NCBI GenBank assembly: GCA_964572475.1
Contig: CAZNEZ010000004.1
Span: forward strand, 21,655 to 85,654
From: CAZNEZ01 sp964572475
Lineage (GTDB): Bacteria; Bacillota; Clostridia; Lachnospirales; Lachnospiraceae
Direction: 5' to 3'
Length of the DNA: 64,000 nt
Shown: positions 43,841-54,410 of the stretch, piece after piece
Layout: the number at the start of each line of letters is the position of its first letter
Numbering within the stretch: position 1 is the first letter of the stretch
Made by a program: the position numbers and the translations under genes
The notes under the pieces: generated by a model
The model's database searches: none
Told to the model about the DNA's origin: nothing
The model's input: only the letters and a program-made list of their open reading frames with translations

Positions 43841-46048
43841 ATGAAGAAAAAAAATAAAAATAGACCTAAAAGCAGAGCCAGAAAAATTGTACATAGAGTT
43901 TTAATAGTTATTTTGTCAATAATTATTTTGGCAATTATTATTGTGGGAATGAAATTTGGAACCATGTTCTATAAATATGCAGAAGAAGCAAAAGTGGCTG
44001 TAGATGGCGGAGGATATGATGCATTCAAGACTTCTCAGACATCTCTAATGTACTATGATGACCAGAGCATTATTGCGACAATTAGTGGAGATAAGGATTT
44101 GTATTATCTTGATTATTCACATATTCCATATATAGTGAAACAGATATTTATAACAATAGAGGATAGAAAGTTCTATAGTCATTCAGGTGTAGATTATTCA
44201 GCAATTATCCGTGCGGGAATAGCTCTTATTAAGAATGATGGAGAGATTACTCAGGGAGGAAGTACAATAACACAGCAGCTTGCCAGAAATGTATTTCTTA
44301 ATCATGAGGTTTCAATTGAACGAAAGCTTAAGGAAATGTTTATAGCAAGGCAGTTAGAAAAAACTTATTCAAAAGAAGAAATATTGGAATTCTATATTAA
44401 TAATATTTATTTTGGAAATGGGTTTTACGGACTTGAAGCAGCTTCCAAAGGATATTTCAACAAGGACGCAGAAGAACTGACTATTGCTGAGACTGCATTT
44501 ATATGTGCAATTCCTAATAATCCTACAATGTACGACCCATTTAATAATTTTAATGCGGTTTGTGCAAGAAAGAATAGAATAGTAGAGCAGTTACTAGATG
44601 AAAATGTAATTGATAACGAGTTATATGATCAAATTCTAAGTGAAACAATAATGTTATCGCCAAGCATTAAATCTAAGAATAATTATGTTGAAACCTATGT
44701 AAAATACTGTGCAACTATAGCGCTCATGAAGACTAATGGATTTACTTTAAGAAATACATTTACGAGTGATGAAGATGAAGCTAGTTATAATGAAGAGTAT
44801 AGTAAAATGTATTCTGAATGTAACGCCAGATTATTTACAGGTGGATATAAGATATATACTTCTATAAATAAAGAAATGCAAGAGGAGCTTCAAGCTATTG
44901 TTGATGATAAATTATCAAAATATACAGATGTTGATGAAAATGGAATTTATAAGCTTCAAGCATCTGCAACTAACATAGATAATAAAACTGGGCTTGTAAA
45001 GGCTATTGTAGGGGGCAGAGAACAAGATTTTAACGGCTATACGTTAAATAGGGCATATCAAAGTTTTAGGCAGCCAGGAAGCTCAATTAAGCCTCTTATA
45101 ACATATACTCCTATTTTTGAAAGGGGGTATACGCCTGATACAATTGTTGAGGATAAACGTGAGGAGGGTGAACCAGATAATTATCCAGCAGCATATGAAG
45201 GAAATATTACGATTCGTAGAGCTGTTGAGGTGTCTAAAAATACAATAGCCTGGAGATTATTTGATTATTTGACACCATCAACGGGAATAAGCTATCTGCA
45301 AAGAATGAATTTTGCTAAACTTGATAAGAGAGACTTTGTTCCAGCAATGGCCCTTGGAGGAATGACATATGGGGTTTCAACATTAGAAATGGCTTCGGCA
45401 TATGCGGCTATTGAAAATGATGGACTATACCGTTATCCATCCTGTATAAGTAAAATTACGGATTCCTCTGGAGATATCATCATAGATAATGTTAATGAAG
45501 AAAGTAGAATTTATGATGAAAATGCAGCTAGAATGATGACAGATGTATTAAAGGGTGTTCTTACATCGGGAACAGGAAAAAGGTACCAAGTTAACAATGC
45601 CATTTGTGCAGGAAAAACAGGAACAACTAACAGTGCAAAAGATGTATGGATGTGTGGATACAGCTATTATTATACAACAACCGTTTGGGTTGGATATGAT
45701 ATGCCAGCCGAATTAGATGCTTCCTATGGTAAAAGTGCAGCAGGATATATATGGCAGGCTTATATGCAAAAAATACATGAGAATCTTGAAAAAATGGAGT
45801 TTAATGAATATGTTAAACCAATAGAAGATGAAAAAGAAACAGAAAGTGGAACAACGGTATCTGATAGTGAGGCGGATGGGGATAATACAGAGGAAACGAC
45901 AGTACAAGATGATACTTTGAATCAGGATACAGTAGAGCCAAACACTGAAACAGGATATACAACAAATAATCAGGAGAAATATACAGGAGAAACTCCAGAA
46001 GCGACATATGTAGATGAGACTCAAGAAGAAGCAACAGGTGAAATATAG
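43841..46048 (+). CDS. class A penicillin-binding protein (PBP1a-type)
   Basis: A 735-residue bifunctional peptidoglycan synthase. A basic N-terminus precedes one membrane helix (about 18-42). The glycosyltransferase GT51 domain has EDRKFYSHSGVDY and GGSTITQQLARNVFL. The transpeptidase domain has the SxxK serine in PGSSIKPLITY, an SKN motif (EVSKNTIAW) and KTGTT. The last ~80 residues are a Glu/Thr-rich, low-complexity extracellular tail. Family role: glycan polymerisation and cross-linking at the outer face of the membrane. The SD before ATG 43841 is weak (TAAGAG). Ends at a very long terminator. Confidence 0.94.
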   Translation: MKKKNKNRPKSRARKIVHRVLIVILSIIILAIIIVGMKFGTMFYKYAEEAKVAVDGGGYDAFKTSQTSLMYYDDQSIIATISGDKDLYYLDYSHIPYIVKQIFITIEDRKFYSHSGVDYSAIIRAGIALIKNDGEITQGGSTITQQLARNVFLNHEVSIERKLKEMFIARQLEKTYSKEEILEFYINNIYFGNGFYGLEAASKGYFNKDAEELTIAETAFICAIPNNPTMYDPFNNFNAVCARKNRIVEQLLDENVIDNELYDQILSETIMLSPSIKSKNNYVETYVKYCATIALMKTNGFTLRNTFTSDEDEASYNEEYSKMYSECNARLFTGGYKIYTSINKEMQEELQAIVDDKLSKYTDVDENGIYKLQASATNIDNKTGLVKAIVGGREQDFNGYTLNRAYQSFRQPGSSIKPLITYTPIFERGYTPDTIVEDKREEGEPDNYPAAYEGNITIRRAVEVSKNTIAWRLFDYLTPSTGISYLQRMNFAKLDKRDFVPAMALGGMTYGVSTLEMASAYAAIENDGLYRYPSCISKITDSSGDIIIDNVNEESRIYDENAARMMTDVLKGVLTSGTGKRYQVNNAICAGKTGTTNSAKDVWMCGYSYYYTTTVWVGYDMPAELDASYGKSAAGYIWQAYMQKIHENLEKMEFNEYVKPIEDEKETESGTTVSDSEADGDNTEETTVQDDTLNQDTVEPNTETGYTTNNQEKYTGETPEATYVDETQEEATGEI

Positions 46049-46064
46049 TATAAATTAATATAAA

Positions 46065-46147
46065 AAAATGCTTGAAATGTTTGAACCGACCTCCAATCGT
46101 TAGAATTTTAGTCTAACTTTTGGAGGTCGGTTCATCTTAAGCATTTT
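46065..46147. terminator. large bidirectional terminator hairpin between the PBP and prs genes
   Basis: Nested arms: AAAATGCTT (46065-46073) with AAGCATTTT (46139-46147), and GAACCGACCTCCAA (46083-46096) with TTGGAGGTCGGTTC (46120-46133), plus an inner GTTAGA/TCTAAC. A-tracts and T-tracts lie at both outer ends, serving the convergent genes. Confidence 0.85.
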
Positions 46148-46181
46148 ATATAAGTAAAGATTTAAGCTCAATATCAAGGAA

Positions 46182-47363
46182 CTACTTCTGGTTCTGTTCC
46201 TTATAATTTTTAACACATCTATTGATTCTTTCAACAGGATTTAGTAAGCTGCTAATTGATTCATCATGATTAAGTGTATCAATAAGTAATGCAATGTATT
46301 TACTCATATCCACATCAATATAGTATGGCTTAGTTAATAATTCAGGTGTTTGATAAGTTAAATTAGTTGTTAAGACTCTGTCAATAATACCATCTTCGTA
46401 AGCTTTGTCAAATTTCTCAAGACCGTTAGTAAAAAGACCAAATGTAGCGGCTATAAATACACGCTTAGCTTTTCTAGCCTTTAATTCTGTAGCAACATCC
46501 AGCATACTTTCGCCAGATGAAATCATATCGTCAATGATAAATACATCTTTACCTTCAACAGAAGCACCTAAGAATTCATGGGCAACAATAGGATTACGGC
46601 CATTAACAATTTTGGTATAATCACGACGTTTGTAGAACATACCCATATCGAGGCCAAGTACGTTAGAGAAGTAAACAGCTCGTCCCATACCACCTTCATC
46701 AGGACTAATGGTCATCATATGATTTGAATCAATAATAAGATCCTTCTCATTATTAAGAAGTCCCTTTATAAATTGATAGATAGGCTGAACAGTTTCAAAT
46801 CCTTTAAGAGGAATAGCATTTTGAACTCTTGGATCATGTGCATCAAATGTAAGAATATTATCAACGCCCATATTGGTTAATTCTTGGAGAGCAAGAGCAC
46901 AGTCAAGGGATTCACGACCATTTCTCTTATGCTGTCTGCTTTCGTATAAGAAAGGCATAATTACGGTAATTCTTCTAGCCTTACCACCAACGGCAGCAAT
47001 AATTCTTTTAAGATCCTGATAGTGGTCATCAGGTGACATATGATTAATATGACCACATAATGAGTAATCAATACTATAATTACCAACATCAACTAAGATG
47101 TATAAATCTTTGCCACGAACTGACTCATTGATAATACCTTTTGCTTCGCCTGATCCAAACCTTGGTACACGTGTACTAATAAGATAAGAATCTTTCTGAT
47201 ATCCAGCAAAGGCTATTGTATGAGTATGTTCACCATTACGATCTCCTCTCCAGGTAGATATATAATTGTCAACTTTCTGACCAAGTTCATTGCAGCTTTG
47301 AAGTGCAACAATACCTAAAGGGCCGACAGGGATAGTTTCTAGATTCTTTTTTTCGTTTAACAT
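46182..47363 (-). CDS. prs: ribose-phosphate pyrophosphokinase, long form
   Basis: PRPP synthetase, which transfers pyrophosphate from ATP to ribose-5-phosphate for nucleotide, His and Trp synthesis. The ATP/flexible-loop region is IMPFLYESRQHKR, followed by FDAHDPRVQNAIP. The PRPP-binding loop is DVFIIDDMISSGESM. At 393 residues it is about 75 longer than the classical 315-residue enzyme, the extra being in the N-terminal and substrate-loop areas; this longer version is familiar from Lachnospiraceae. ATG 47363 has CGGAGG upstream. It follows dnaI on the same strand. Confidence 0.93.
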   Translation of the reverse strand: MLNEKKNLETIPVGPLGIVALQSCNELGQKVDNYISTWRGDRNGEHTHTIAFAGYQKDSYLISTRVPRFGSGEAKGIINESVRGKDLYILVDVGNYSIDYSLCGHINHMSPDDHYQDLKRIIAAVGGKARRITVIMPFLYESRQHKRNGRESLDCALALQELTNMGVDNILTFDAHDPRVQNAIPLKGFETVQPIYQFIKGLLNNEKDLIIDSNHMMTISPDEGGMGRAVYFSNVLGLDMGMFYKRRDYTKIVNGRNPIVAHEFLGASVEGKDVFIIDDMISSGESMLDVATELKARKAKRVFIAATFGLFTNGLEKFDKAYEDGIIDRVLTTNLTYQTPELLTKPYYIDVDMSKYIALLIDTLNHDESISSLLNPVERINRCVKNYKEQNQK

Positions 47364-47432
47364 GAAATGTTCCTCCGTAATCATAATGGTAATTATTTTC
47401 AGTACAATTTATAACATCAATTAGACTATTCG

Positions 47433-48437
47433 TCAAGGCTTGTTTGGTGTAAGCTTGTTATAAATTCTTAAATCTTCCCCATATATCTTGAGAAGAGTGT
47501 AATTACTGGTAATTCTTGAGAATGTTCTCTCCGAATAATTATTCTTAAGGTCTGAAATAGAGTAATTAGTAGAAATAATAGTAGACTTGCGCCTTAAATA
47601 GCGTTCGTTAATGCACTCAAATAATGCTGTATTAGTAAATGTATTAACCATCTCTGTTCCAAGATCATCAATAATTAGTAAATCGCAGTCTAGTAAATGC
47701 TTATCCAGATTAACTGATTCGGTATCTCTATGAAAAGTAGAATCAGCAAATATATCAAAAAGTCTTATAGCAGAGCAGTATACAACTGAGTAAGACCTAT
47801 CAATCAGCTCTTTTGCAATACAGTTGGTAATAAATGTTTTGCCTACGCCAGTCTCGCCATAGAAAAAAAGATTCTCAAAATTAGTATCAAAGTTCTTTAT
47901 AAAATCAAGGCAGATTTTAATAATACTATGAATATTCTGAGCAGGAGTCTTGCCAGTTGCTGTATCAATTGCATTATCAGAAAATAGTTCATATTTGAAA
48001 TTGCTAAAATTCTCTTCTTTTAATATCTGTTTAATATTGGACATCTCATAAAGAGATTCAATAATCTTTTGCTCAAGACATCTGCATCTTCTATTATCAA
48101 TATATCCAGTATCGCGGCAATGCTCACAGGTATAATGCATGTCCAGATAATCTTTAGGATACCCATTATCTTCAAGTAGATATGATTTCTCGTTAGAAAG
48201 CTTTGCAAGTTGCTCCTTAAGGTCATTAATAAGGGCAGTCTTATTATCAGGTGCATCAAAAAGAAGCTTTTTTCCCATAGCAACAGATAATGAGGCCATA
48301 GCATCATTTATTTCACGGATTCTAGGAATACGTTCATAAATCTCCTGGGTATGTTCATCTTGAAGACGCTTATTATTAAGTTGTCTGTAATTGTACTCAC
48401 GCATAATCTCGTCGTATCTGGAACTATTAATCTGCAA
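47433..48437 (-). CDS. dnaI: DnaI/DnaC-type helicase loader ATPase
   Basis: A 334-residue AAA+ ATPase that loads the replicative helicase. N-terminal helical region, then a zinc cluster (CEHCRDTGYIDNRRCRCLEQ) as in DnaI. Walker A FYGETGVGKTFITNC, Walker B LLIIDDLGTE, sensor motif TIISTNYSISDL. The start codon is TTG with AGGAGG upstream, this SD overlapping the dnaD stop. Directly downstream of the DnaD-like gene, forming a replication-initiation operon like dnaB-dnaI of Bacillus. Confidence 0.92.
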   Translation of the reverse strand: MQINSSRYDEIMREYNYRQLNNKRLQDEHTQEIYERIPRIREINDAMASLSVAMGKKLLFDAPDNKTALINDLKEQLAKLSNEKSYLLEDNGYPKDYLDMHYTCEHCRDTGYIDNRRCRCLEQKIIESLYEMSNIKQILKEENFSNFKYELFSDNAIDTATGKTPAQNIHSIIKICLDFIKNFDTNFENLFFYGETGVGKTFITNCIAKELIDRSYSVVYCSAIRLFDIFADSTFHRDTESVNLDKHLLDCDLLIIDDLGTEMVNTFTNTALFECINERYLRRKSTIISTNYSISDLKNNYSERTFSRITSNYTLLKIYGEDLRIYNKLTPNKP

Positions 48438-48447
48438 AATAAGCCTC

Positions 48448-49590
48448 CTAGCGAATCTTTAATAGTTTTCTTTCAAGCTCTTCGTAATCATATGTTCGTT
48501 GAGGAAAACTATTGAAGTTAGTTTTTGCTGGTGTTCTGGTCTGCGCTGTCTGAGTGGATGCAGCATTGTGCTTTTCTTTGTTCTTAGCATGTTCTTCATC
48601 AAGCACTTTTATATCACCTAACTTAGTGATTCCACGTTTTTTCCATTTGGAAAGAATAGAATCAGCATATTCAAAACTTGGTTGATGAATGGCCTGAATA
48701 GTTCTGTTACATGCATCTATGATTATATCAATAGAGAATCCGTATTCATCAGTCCATTTGACTATGTAGTCTTTTTCAACCTTTGCAGGGTTACGTCCTG
48801 TTAATCCAAATGCCTTAAAAATAGGAAAACAATTCTTACTAAACATAGAAGTATATGACTTGGCTTTTTCAACAGTATCAATACCTTCTTTATGCCAATC
48901 AAGAGCAACTTTTTCTATATAACGTAAAGTCTTATGATTATTAGAAACACAGTATTCGATAAGGTATTCAATAAGTTCAATAGGAAAACTCAAAGTATCA
49001 TAAAAATAAAGAATAATATTCGTATCTGCGGCACTAAATGTTTTGCCTATGTATGTCTGGGCAATATATAGTATATCTTTAATATCTTCGTTCTCTTTAA
49101 GAGCTGCAATCTCCTTAGCAGTATAAACAGGTTTTTCCTTTTCGTCTATAATGTGTGCATCAGCATTAATGGCCTTAACAGGCTCAGGAGCCACATAAAC
49201 TGTACTGTCAGAGTCGTCAGAAGCAATAGTTACACAGCTTTCATCATGTGTATCAGAATGTTTATAAACGGTGTGGTCTACCGCATGAGAAGGACAATTG
49301 CTTTCAAGTCTAATGCAATTAATCTCATGATTTTCATCATATGAAAGAGTAATAAGTTTTTCTTGTTCCCAGTACTTTAAGGCACGTACAACATCTTTCT
49401 CAGTATGATTAAAAATGTCTGCTATTCTGCTAATAGATAAATCCAGTTCCTTAATTGAAACTGAACGAATAAGATAAAGATAAATCTTTACAAATTCACC
49501 ATTAGCATTAGGCATGTAGTAATCCAAAAAATAGTTGGAAACAGTAGTGCAGTTATTTAGATGTCCATTCTCTAGAGTCAATTTTCCCAT
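48448..49590 (-). CDS. DnaD/DnaB domain replication initiation protein
   Basis: A 380-residue protein. The N-terminal winged helix (VKIYLYLIRSVSIKELDLSI, then FNHTEKDVVRALKYWEQEKLI) is typical for DnaD. After a polar linker, a DnaB/DnaD C-terminal domain follows, with YIGKTFSAADTNIILYFYDTL and a second related copy with the YxxxIxxxW-type end (IHQPSFEYADSILSKWKKRGI). It remodels origin DNA and brings the helicase loader. ATG 49590 follows AGAGG; earlier ATG at 49629 lies before that SD. Its promoter region holds a DnaA-box cluster. Confidence 0.9.
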   Translation of the reverse strand: MGKLTLENGHLNNCTTVSNYFLDYYMPNANGEFVKIYLYLIRSVSIKELDLSISRIADIFNHTEKDVVRALKYWEQEKLITLSYDENHEINCIRLESNCPSHAVDHTVYKHSDTHDESCVTIASDDSDSTVYVAPEPVKAINADAHIIDEKEKPVYTAKEIAALKENEDIKDILYIAQTYIGKTFSAADTNIILYFYDTLSFPIELIEYLIEYCVSNNHKTLRYIEKVALDWHKEGIDTVEKAKSYTSMFSKNCFPIFKAFGLTGRNPAKVEKDYIVKWTDEYGFSIDIIIDACNRTIQAIHQPSFEYADSILSKWKKRGITKLGDIKVLDEEHAKNKEKHNAASTQTAQTRTPAKTNFNSFPQRTYDYEELERKLLKIR

Positions 49591-49734
49591 AACTTTAATC
49601 CTCTTTCTAACAGGAGTATAGTGAATCAATTACCACTATAGTAATTGATTATGTTCAATATTCATAGGCGCAATAATATTGCTTGCAATGACAAGCACTT
49701 ATACATAATAAAAAACTACGCGAAATGTATTCAT

Positions 49735-49743
49735 ACTATAGCA
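49735..49743 (-). promoter_or_regulatory. extended -10 promoter for dnaD
   Basis: On the minus strand TGCTATAGT (49743-49735) forms an extended -10 element; the -35 (about 49758-49763) is weak. DnaA boxes lie 50-210 bp upstream of it. Confidence 0.45.
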
Positions 49744-49809
49744 CAAATTCAAAGAAAAGAGAACACCATTTTTCCAGTACAATCCTTTAAAATCAAGGCT
49801 TTGCGATAA

Positions 49810-49969
49810 AGTGGATAATGTGGAAAACGTGGATAAGTCAAAAACGAATTTAAGGTATAATAGCTTCAAAGCATTACTATAAGCAAGGTTAAGACATTTT
49901 GTTAAAAAAATAAAAATCCACGTTTTTATCTCGAAATTAATCAATATAAAAATGTGGATAAGTGGATAA
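49810..49969 (-). promoter_or_regulatory. DnaA-box cluster upstream of dnaD-dnaI
   Basis: Minus-strand boxes: TTATCCACT (49818-49810), TTTTCCACA (49827-49819), TTATCCACG (49836-49828), perfectly head to tail with 9-bp spacing; then perfect TTATCCACA (49961-49953) and TTATCCACT (49969-49961) overlapping by one base. The surrounding bases are A/T-rich. In Bacillus, DnaA controls the dnaB-dnaI operon through such clusters; the same is inferred here. Confidence 0.75.
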
Positions 49970-49972
49970 TAA

Positions 49973-51352
49973 TTATTTGAGAAGATTTTCTCCTATTTTT
50001 ACTACATCTCCGGCACCCATAGTTATCAACAGGTCGCCGTTAATACAATTTTCTAATAAAAAGTTTTGAATTTTTTCAAATGAATCAAAATAGTAAGCAT
50101 TTGGATTATATTTTTTAATCTCATGCATTAAAGTTTCAGAACTAATTCCAAGGTTATCAGTTTCTCTTGCAGCATATATATCTGCAAGTACAACTTTGTC
50201 AGCAACAGATAAAGATTTGGCAAACTCGTTCATTAAAGATTTGGTTCTAGAATAGGTATGTGGCTGAAATACACACCAGATATCTCTGTGAGGGTACTTT
50301 TTAGCGGCTTCAAGTGTAGCATTAATCTCATCTGGATGATGAGCATAATCATCAATAATAGTGACACCATTAAGAGTTCCTTTTAACTCAAATCTTCTAT
50401 TAGTTCCTGTATAGGATTGTAAACCACGTACAATTGTATCTAAATCAACACCGTTAACGTGAGCGGCAGCTACTGCAGCAAGAGAGTTAGAGACATTATG
50501 AAGTCCGGTAACATTAAGGCTGATGCGGCAAAGCTTTTTCCCCTGCTTTAATAAATCATATGAAGGACAGGCAAACTCATCATATTCAATATTGCCAGCA
50601 CTATAATATGAAATCTTAGAATCAAGCCCGAATGTTATTATATTGCATTTGACACCATTTGTAATAGATTCAAGCTTGCTAATACCGCTATTAATAATCA
50701 AATATCCATCTTCAGGGACAAGCTTTGCATATTCTCTAAAACTATGACGTATATCATCTATATCTTTGAAGAAATCCAGATGGTCTTCTTTTACATTGAG
50801 GATAACAGCCGTTGTAGGAGATAGACTAAGAAAACTATTAGTATATTCGCAAGCTTCTGTCAAAAATGTCTCAGAAGAGCCTATTCTAAGATTACCGTGA
50901 ATAGAATTAAGAATTCCTCCTACCAATATAGTGGGATCAGAATCTTCTTCAAGAAAAATATGAGAAAGCATAGAAGTAGTAGTAGTCTTGCCATGAGTTC
51001 CAGAAACGCCAATGGCAGTTTTGTAATGTTCCATAATCTGACCAAGCATTTCAGCACGCGTAAGCATTGGAATATTGTGAGATATACAGGCCTTAAATTC
51101 TGGATTTTCAGGATTAATAGCTGCTGTATATACTACTACATCAATATCATTAGTAATATTTTGGTCACTTTGTCCATATATAATATAAGCACCTAAATTT
51201 GTGAGCTTATCTGTTAGTTCGGATTCGTGAGCATCAGAACCAGATACAGAAAATCCTTTGGATATAAGAATCTCGGCTATTGCACTCATGCTAATGCCTC
51301 CGATTCCAATAAAATGTACTTTAACGGGTGTATCAAAATTTATTTTATACAT
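49973..51352 (-). CDS. murC: UDP-N-acetylmuramate--L-alanine ligase
   Basis: Adds the first amino acid to the peptidoglycan stem peptide in the cytoplasm. The N-terminal HFIGIGGISMSAIAEIL is the UDP-sugar Rossmann motif. The ATP P-loop is GVSGTHGKTTTTSML. The middle domain has LTEACEYTNSFL and the C-terminal domain IDDYAHHPDEI and FQPHTYSRTK. I choose ATG 51352 after AAAGGAG, giving a 459-residue product of standard length. Its stop lies next to the DnaA boxes. Confidence 0.96.
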   Translation of the reverse strand: MYKINFDTPVKVHFIGIGGISMSAIAEILISKGFSVSGSDAHESELTDKLTNLGAYIIYGQSDQNITNDIDVVVYTAAINPENPEFKACISHNIPMLTRAEMLGQIMEHYKTAIGVSGTHGKTTTTSMLSHIFLEEDSDPTILVGGILNSIHGNLRIGSSETFLTEACEYTNSFLSLSPTTAVILNVKEDHLDFFKDIDDIRHSFREYAKLVPEDGYLIINSGISKLESITNGVKCNIITFGLDSKISYYSAGNIEYDEFACPSYDLLKQGKKLCRISLNVTGLHNVSNSLAAVAAAHVNGVDLDTIVRGLQSYTGTNRRFELKGTLNGVTIIDDYAHHPDEINATLEAAKKYPHRDIWCVFQPHTYSRTKSLMNEFAKSLSVADKVVLADIYAARETDNLGISSETLMHEIKKYNPNAYYFDSFEKIQNFLLENCINGDLLITMGAGDVVKIGENLLK

Positions 51353-51712
51353 ATATAATGTGCTCCTTTTCAATAGCATTAATCTATGAATATAATTAAA
51401 GAATTATTGTTATTTTCTTCAATTTATTCCTATAGGTTATTATAGCAAATGGTATTGAAAATGCAATGCTGAAATGGAATGTAATTATTGCACAAAAAAG
51501 CCAAAAAACGGCAAATAATTTTGACAAATCGGTTCACTAAAAAGGGGGGATGTGATATAATAGATTCAACAAAAGAAAAGAAAACGTGGATATAATTATT
51601 AGATAATACGCATTTACTTTTCTTAGAAAAATTAACGAAACCGACAGGTTTGGGTTATATTATATAAGCAAAGCTTAGAATAATATATATTAAAGAAATG
51701 GGAGGTGACTAT
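51353..51712. other. gap between divergent murC and glgC, with glgC promoter
   Basis: No coding frame. It holds the murC SD, an A/T-rich stretch, then an extended -10 promoter TGA-TATAAT (51553-51561, plus strand) with TTCACT 17 nt upstream; a TTGACA at 51521-51526 is too far to be its -35. The leader of about 145 nt contains AACC-GACA-GGTT and no riboswitch I recognise. Confidence 0.5.
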
Positions 51713-52987
51713 ATGGTTAAAAAGGAAATGATAGCCATGCTGTTAGCAGGTGGACAAGGAAGCCGCTTGGGTGTCCTTACAGAAAAAGTAGCAAAGCCTG
51801 CAGTATCGTTTGGTGGTAAATATAGAATTATTGATTTCCCTTTAAGTAATTGCATTAATTCAGGAGTTGACACAGTAGGTGTCCTTACGCAATATCAACC
51901 ATTAAGATTAAACACACATATTGGAATAGGTATCCCATGGGATCTGGATAGGAATATAGGCGGAGTTACGGTCCTTCCACCTTATGAGAAAAGTACAAGT
52001 AGTGAATGGTATACAGGAACGGCGAATGCTATATATCAGAATATGGAATATATGGAGAGTTATAACCCAGAGTATGTACTTATTTTGTCAGGCGACCATA
52101 TTTATAAGATGGATTACGAGGTAATGCTTGATTATCATAAAGCAAACAATGCAGATATTACTATTGCTGCAATGCCTGTACCGATTGAGGAAGCTAGTAG
52201 ATTTGGAGTAGTAATCACAGATGATACTAATAGAATTACTGAGTTTGAAGAGAAGCCTGAACATCCAAGAAGCAACCTTGCTTCTATGGGTATATACATT
52301 TTCAAGTGGGAAGTGTTAAAAGAAGCATTAATTCAAATGTCAGATCAGAATAATTGTGATTTTGGTAAGCATATAATCCCATATTGCCATAAAAAGAATG
52401 AGAGAATATTTGCATATGAATATAATGGATATTGGAAGGACGTGGGTACATTAGGTTCATATTGGGAAGCTAATATGGAACTTATAGACATTATTCCTGT
52501 ATTTAATCTATATGAGGAATTTTGGAGAATATACACTAAGAGCGACACACTTCCACCACAGTACATTTCGGCTGATTCTAAGATAGAAAGAAGTATTATA
52601 AGTGAAGGAACAGAAGTGCATGGAGAAGTTTATAATTCAGTTATAGGAGCAGGTGTAGTTATAGGAAAAGGCACTGTAATAAGAGATTCTATTATTATGA
52701 AAGACACAGTTATAGGTAAGAATTGTAATATATACAGGGCTATTATAGCAGAGAATGTTAAGGTTGCCGATAATGTAGAGATGGGAGTTGGTGAAGAAGC
52801 AGAGAGTAAGCTGAATTCTAAAGTTTATGCATTTGGATTGGCTACAGTTGGTGAATACAGTACTATACCTTCTGATGTTAAGATTGGAAAGAATACGGCT
52901 ATATCGGGTGAGACCACTAACGAAGATTACAGAGATGGCGTACTTATGAGTGGCGACTACATAGTTAAGGCAGGTGGAACATTATGA
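51713..52987 (+). CDS. glgC: glucose-1-phosphate adenylyltransferase, catalytic subunit
   Basis: Makes ADP-glucose from glucose-1-P and ATP for glycogen synthesis. The nucleotidyltransferase signature [23 protein letters not shown] is present, with EEKPEHPRS and the FGKHIIPY region, then a left-handed beta-helix C-terminus (hexapeptide repeats [17 protein letters not shown]). Length 424. ATG 51713 follows GGGAGGTGA; the ATG at 51698 lies at that SD. Overlaps glgD by four bases. Confidence 0.96.
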   Translation: MVKKEMIAMLLAGGQGSRLGVLTEKVAKPAVSFGGKYRIIDFPLSNCINSGVDTVGVLTQYQPLRLNTHIGIGIPWDLDRNIGGVTVLPPYEKSTSSEWYTGTANAIYQNMEYMESYNPEYVLILSGDHIYKMDYEVMLDYHKANNADITIAAMPVPIEEASRFGVVITDDTNRITEFEEKPEHPRSNLASMGIYIFKWEVLKEALIQMSDQNNCDFGKHIIPYCHKKNERIFAYEYNGYWKDVGTLGSYWEANMELIDIIPVFNLYEEFWRIYTKSDTLPPQYISADSKIERSIISEGTEVHGEVYNSVIGAGVVIGKGTVIRDSIIMKDTVIGKNCNIYRAIIAENVKVADNVEMGVGEEAESKLNSKVYAFGLATVGEYSTIPSDVKIGKNTAISGETTNEDYRDGVLMSGDYIVKAGGTL

Positions 52988-54105
52988 GAGCAATAGGAAT
53001 TATTTTAGCAGGTGGTAATAACAACCGAATGAGAGAACTTTCCAATAAGAGAGCTATTGCTGCAATGCCGATGGCAGGCAGTTATAGAGCAATAGATTTT
53101 GCCTTAAGTAATATGTCTAATTCACATATTAATAAAGTTGCAGTTTTAACACAGTACAATGCACTTTCGCTCAACGAGCATCTAAGTTCTTCCAAATGGT
53201 GGAATTTTGGTAGAAAACAAGGAGGATTATTTGTATTTACTCCATCTATTACAGCAGACAACTCATACTGGTACAGAGGAACATCTGATTCCATATATCA
53301 AAATCTAAGCTTTTTAAGGAATAGTCATGAGCCATATGTTGTTATTGCAACAGGTGACTGTGTGTACAAGATGGATTATAATAAAGTGCTAGAATATCAT
53401 ATTGAGAAAAAAGCTGATATTACAGTAGTAAGTAAGGAACTTCCACCTGAAGAAGATGCAATTAGATTTGGACTTTTGAAGACAAATACTGATGGAAGAA
53501 TTGTTGACTTTGAAGAGAAACCCGTAGTTAAAAGTTCAAATCTTATTTCTACAGGTATATATGTTATTAGAAGAAGACTCTTAATAGAGCTAGTTGAAAA
53601 ATGTGCTGAGGAAGATAGATTTGATTTTGTTAAAGATATTCTTATAAGATATAAGAATATGAAGAAGATATTTGCATATAAAATGGATTCATATTGGAAT
53701 AATATTTCTACCGTTGATTCATATTATAAGACCAATATGGATTTCCTGAAACCAGAGATTAGGAATTATTTCTTTAAGCAGTATCCTGATATTTATTCAA
53801 AGGTTGATGATTTACCACCAGCTAAGTATAATCCGGGAGCACAGGTTAAGAATAGTTTGGTATCAAGTGGTTCCATTATAAATGGTACGGTTGAAAACTC
53901 TATATTGTTTAAAAAAACATATGTAGGTAATAATTGTACAATTAAGAACTCTATTATTCTTAATGACGTATATATTGGTGATAATACCTATATTGAGAAT
54001 TGTATTGTTGAGAGCAGGGATACAATAAGAGCTAATTCTACTCATATTGGCGAGAATGGTAACATTAAGATTGTAATTGAAAAGAATGAGCGCTTTACCC
54101 TATAA
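52984..54105 (+). CDS. glgD: glucose-1-phosphate adenylyltransferase, GlgD regulatory subunit
   Basis: A 373-residue paralogue of GlgC. The N-terminal loop reads [18 protein letters not shown], lacking the GxGxR/Lys pattern needed for efficient catalysis, as expected for GlgD, which regulates GlgC in Firmicutes. The C-terminal hexapeptide repeats ([19 protein letters not shown]) are kept. ATGA overlap with glgC shows coupled translation. Confidence 0.95.
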   Translation: MRAIGIILAGGNNNRMRELSNKRAIAAMPMAGSYRAIDFALSNMSNSHINKVAVLTQYNALSLNEHLSSSKWWNFGRKQGGLFVFTPSITADNSYWYRGTSDSIYQNLSFLRNSHEPYVVIATGDCVYKMDYNKVLEYHIEKKADITVVSKELPPEEDAIRFGLLKTNTDGRIVDFEEKPVVKSSNLISTGIYVIRRRLLIELVEKCAEEDRFDFVKDILIRYKNMKKIFAYKMDSYWNNISTVDSYYKTNMDFLKPEIRNYFFKQYPDIYSKVDDLPPAKYNPGAQVKNSLVSSGSIINGTVENSILFKKTYVGNNCTIKNSIILNDVYIGDNTYIENCIVESRDTIRANSTHIGENGNIKIVIEKNERFTL

Positions 54106-54129
54106 TACATAATGGGAAGGGGATTTACA

Positions 54130-54393
54130 ATGCAGATAACAGATATTAGAATTAGAAAAGTTGAATCCACTACAAAGATGAAGGCAATAGCATCTGTGAC
54201 AATCGACAATGATCTGGTAATTCACGATATTAAGTTGATTGATGGAGATAAAGGTCTATTTATTGCTATGCCGAGTAGGAAGACATCTACAGGTGAATAT
54301 GTTGATATTGTCCATCCTATTAATTCTTCAGCAAGAGAAGTATTACAAAATGCTATTATAGAGAAATACAATGCAGTTTGTATGGAAGAATAA
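54130..54393 (+). CDS. spoVG: septation/sporulation regulator SpoVG
   Basis: An 87-residue nucleic-acid-binding protein; the start [20 protein letters not shown] and the [16 protein letters not shown] segment are diagnostic. Family members affect sporulation, septation and virulence regulation by binding DNA and RNA. ATG 54130 follows GGAAGGGG; upstream ATG 54112 would be in that SD. Lies 24 bp after glgD, and its usual companion pth follows. Confidence 0.96.
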   Translation: MQITDIRIRKVESTTKMKAIASVTIDNDLVIHDIKLIDGDKGLFIAMPSRKTSTGEYVDIVHPINSSAREVLQNAIIEKYNAVCMEE

Positions 54394-54410
54394 TAGTATT
54401 TGAATACTAT

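Noticed and set aside
49655..49712. Third site of the dispersed hairpin repeat, reversed
   Set aside because: TGCTTG...CAAGCA and ACTACGCG resemble it, but the match is too weak and the first hairpin is missing.
49640..49972. Replication origin
   Set aside because: There are DnaA boxes and A/T-rich bases, but no dnaA or dnaN neighbour and no clear unwinding element; an operator for dnaD-dnaI explains them better.
51698..51712. glgC start at ATG 51698
   Set aside because: This ATG is part of the GGGAGGTGA ribosome site; ATG 51713 is correctly spaced.
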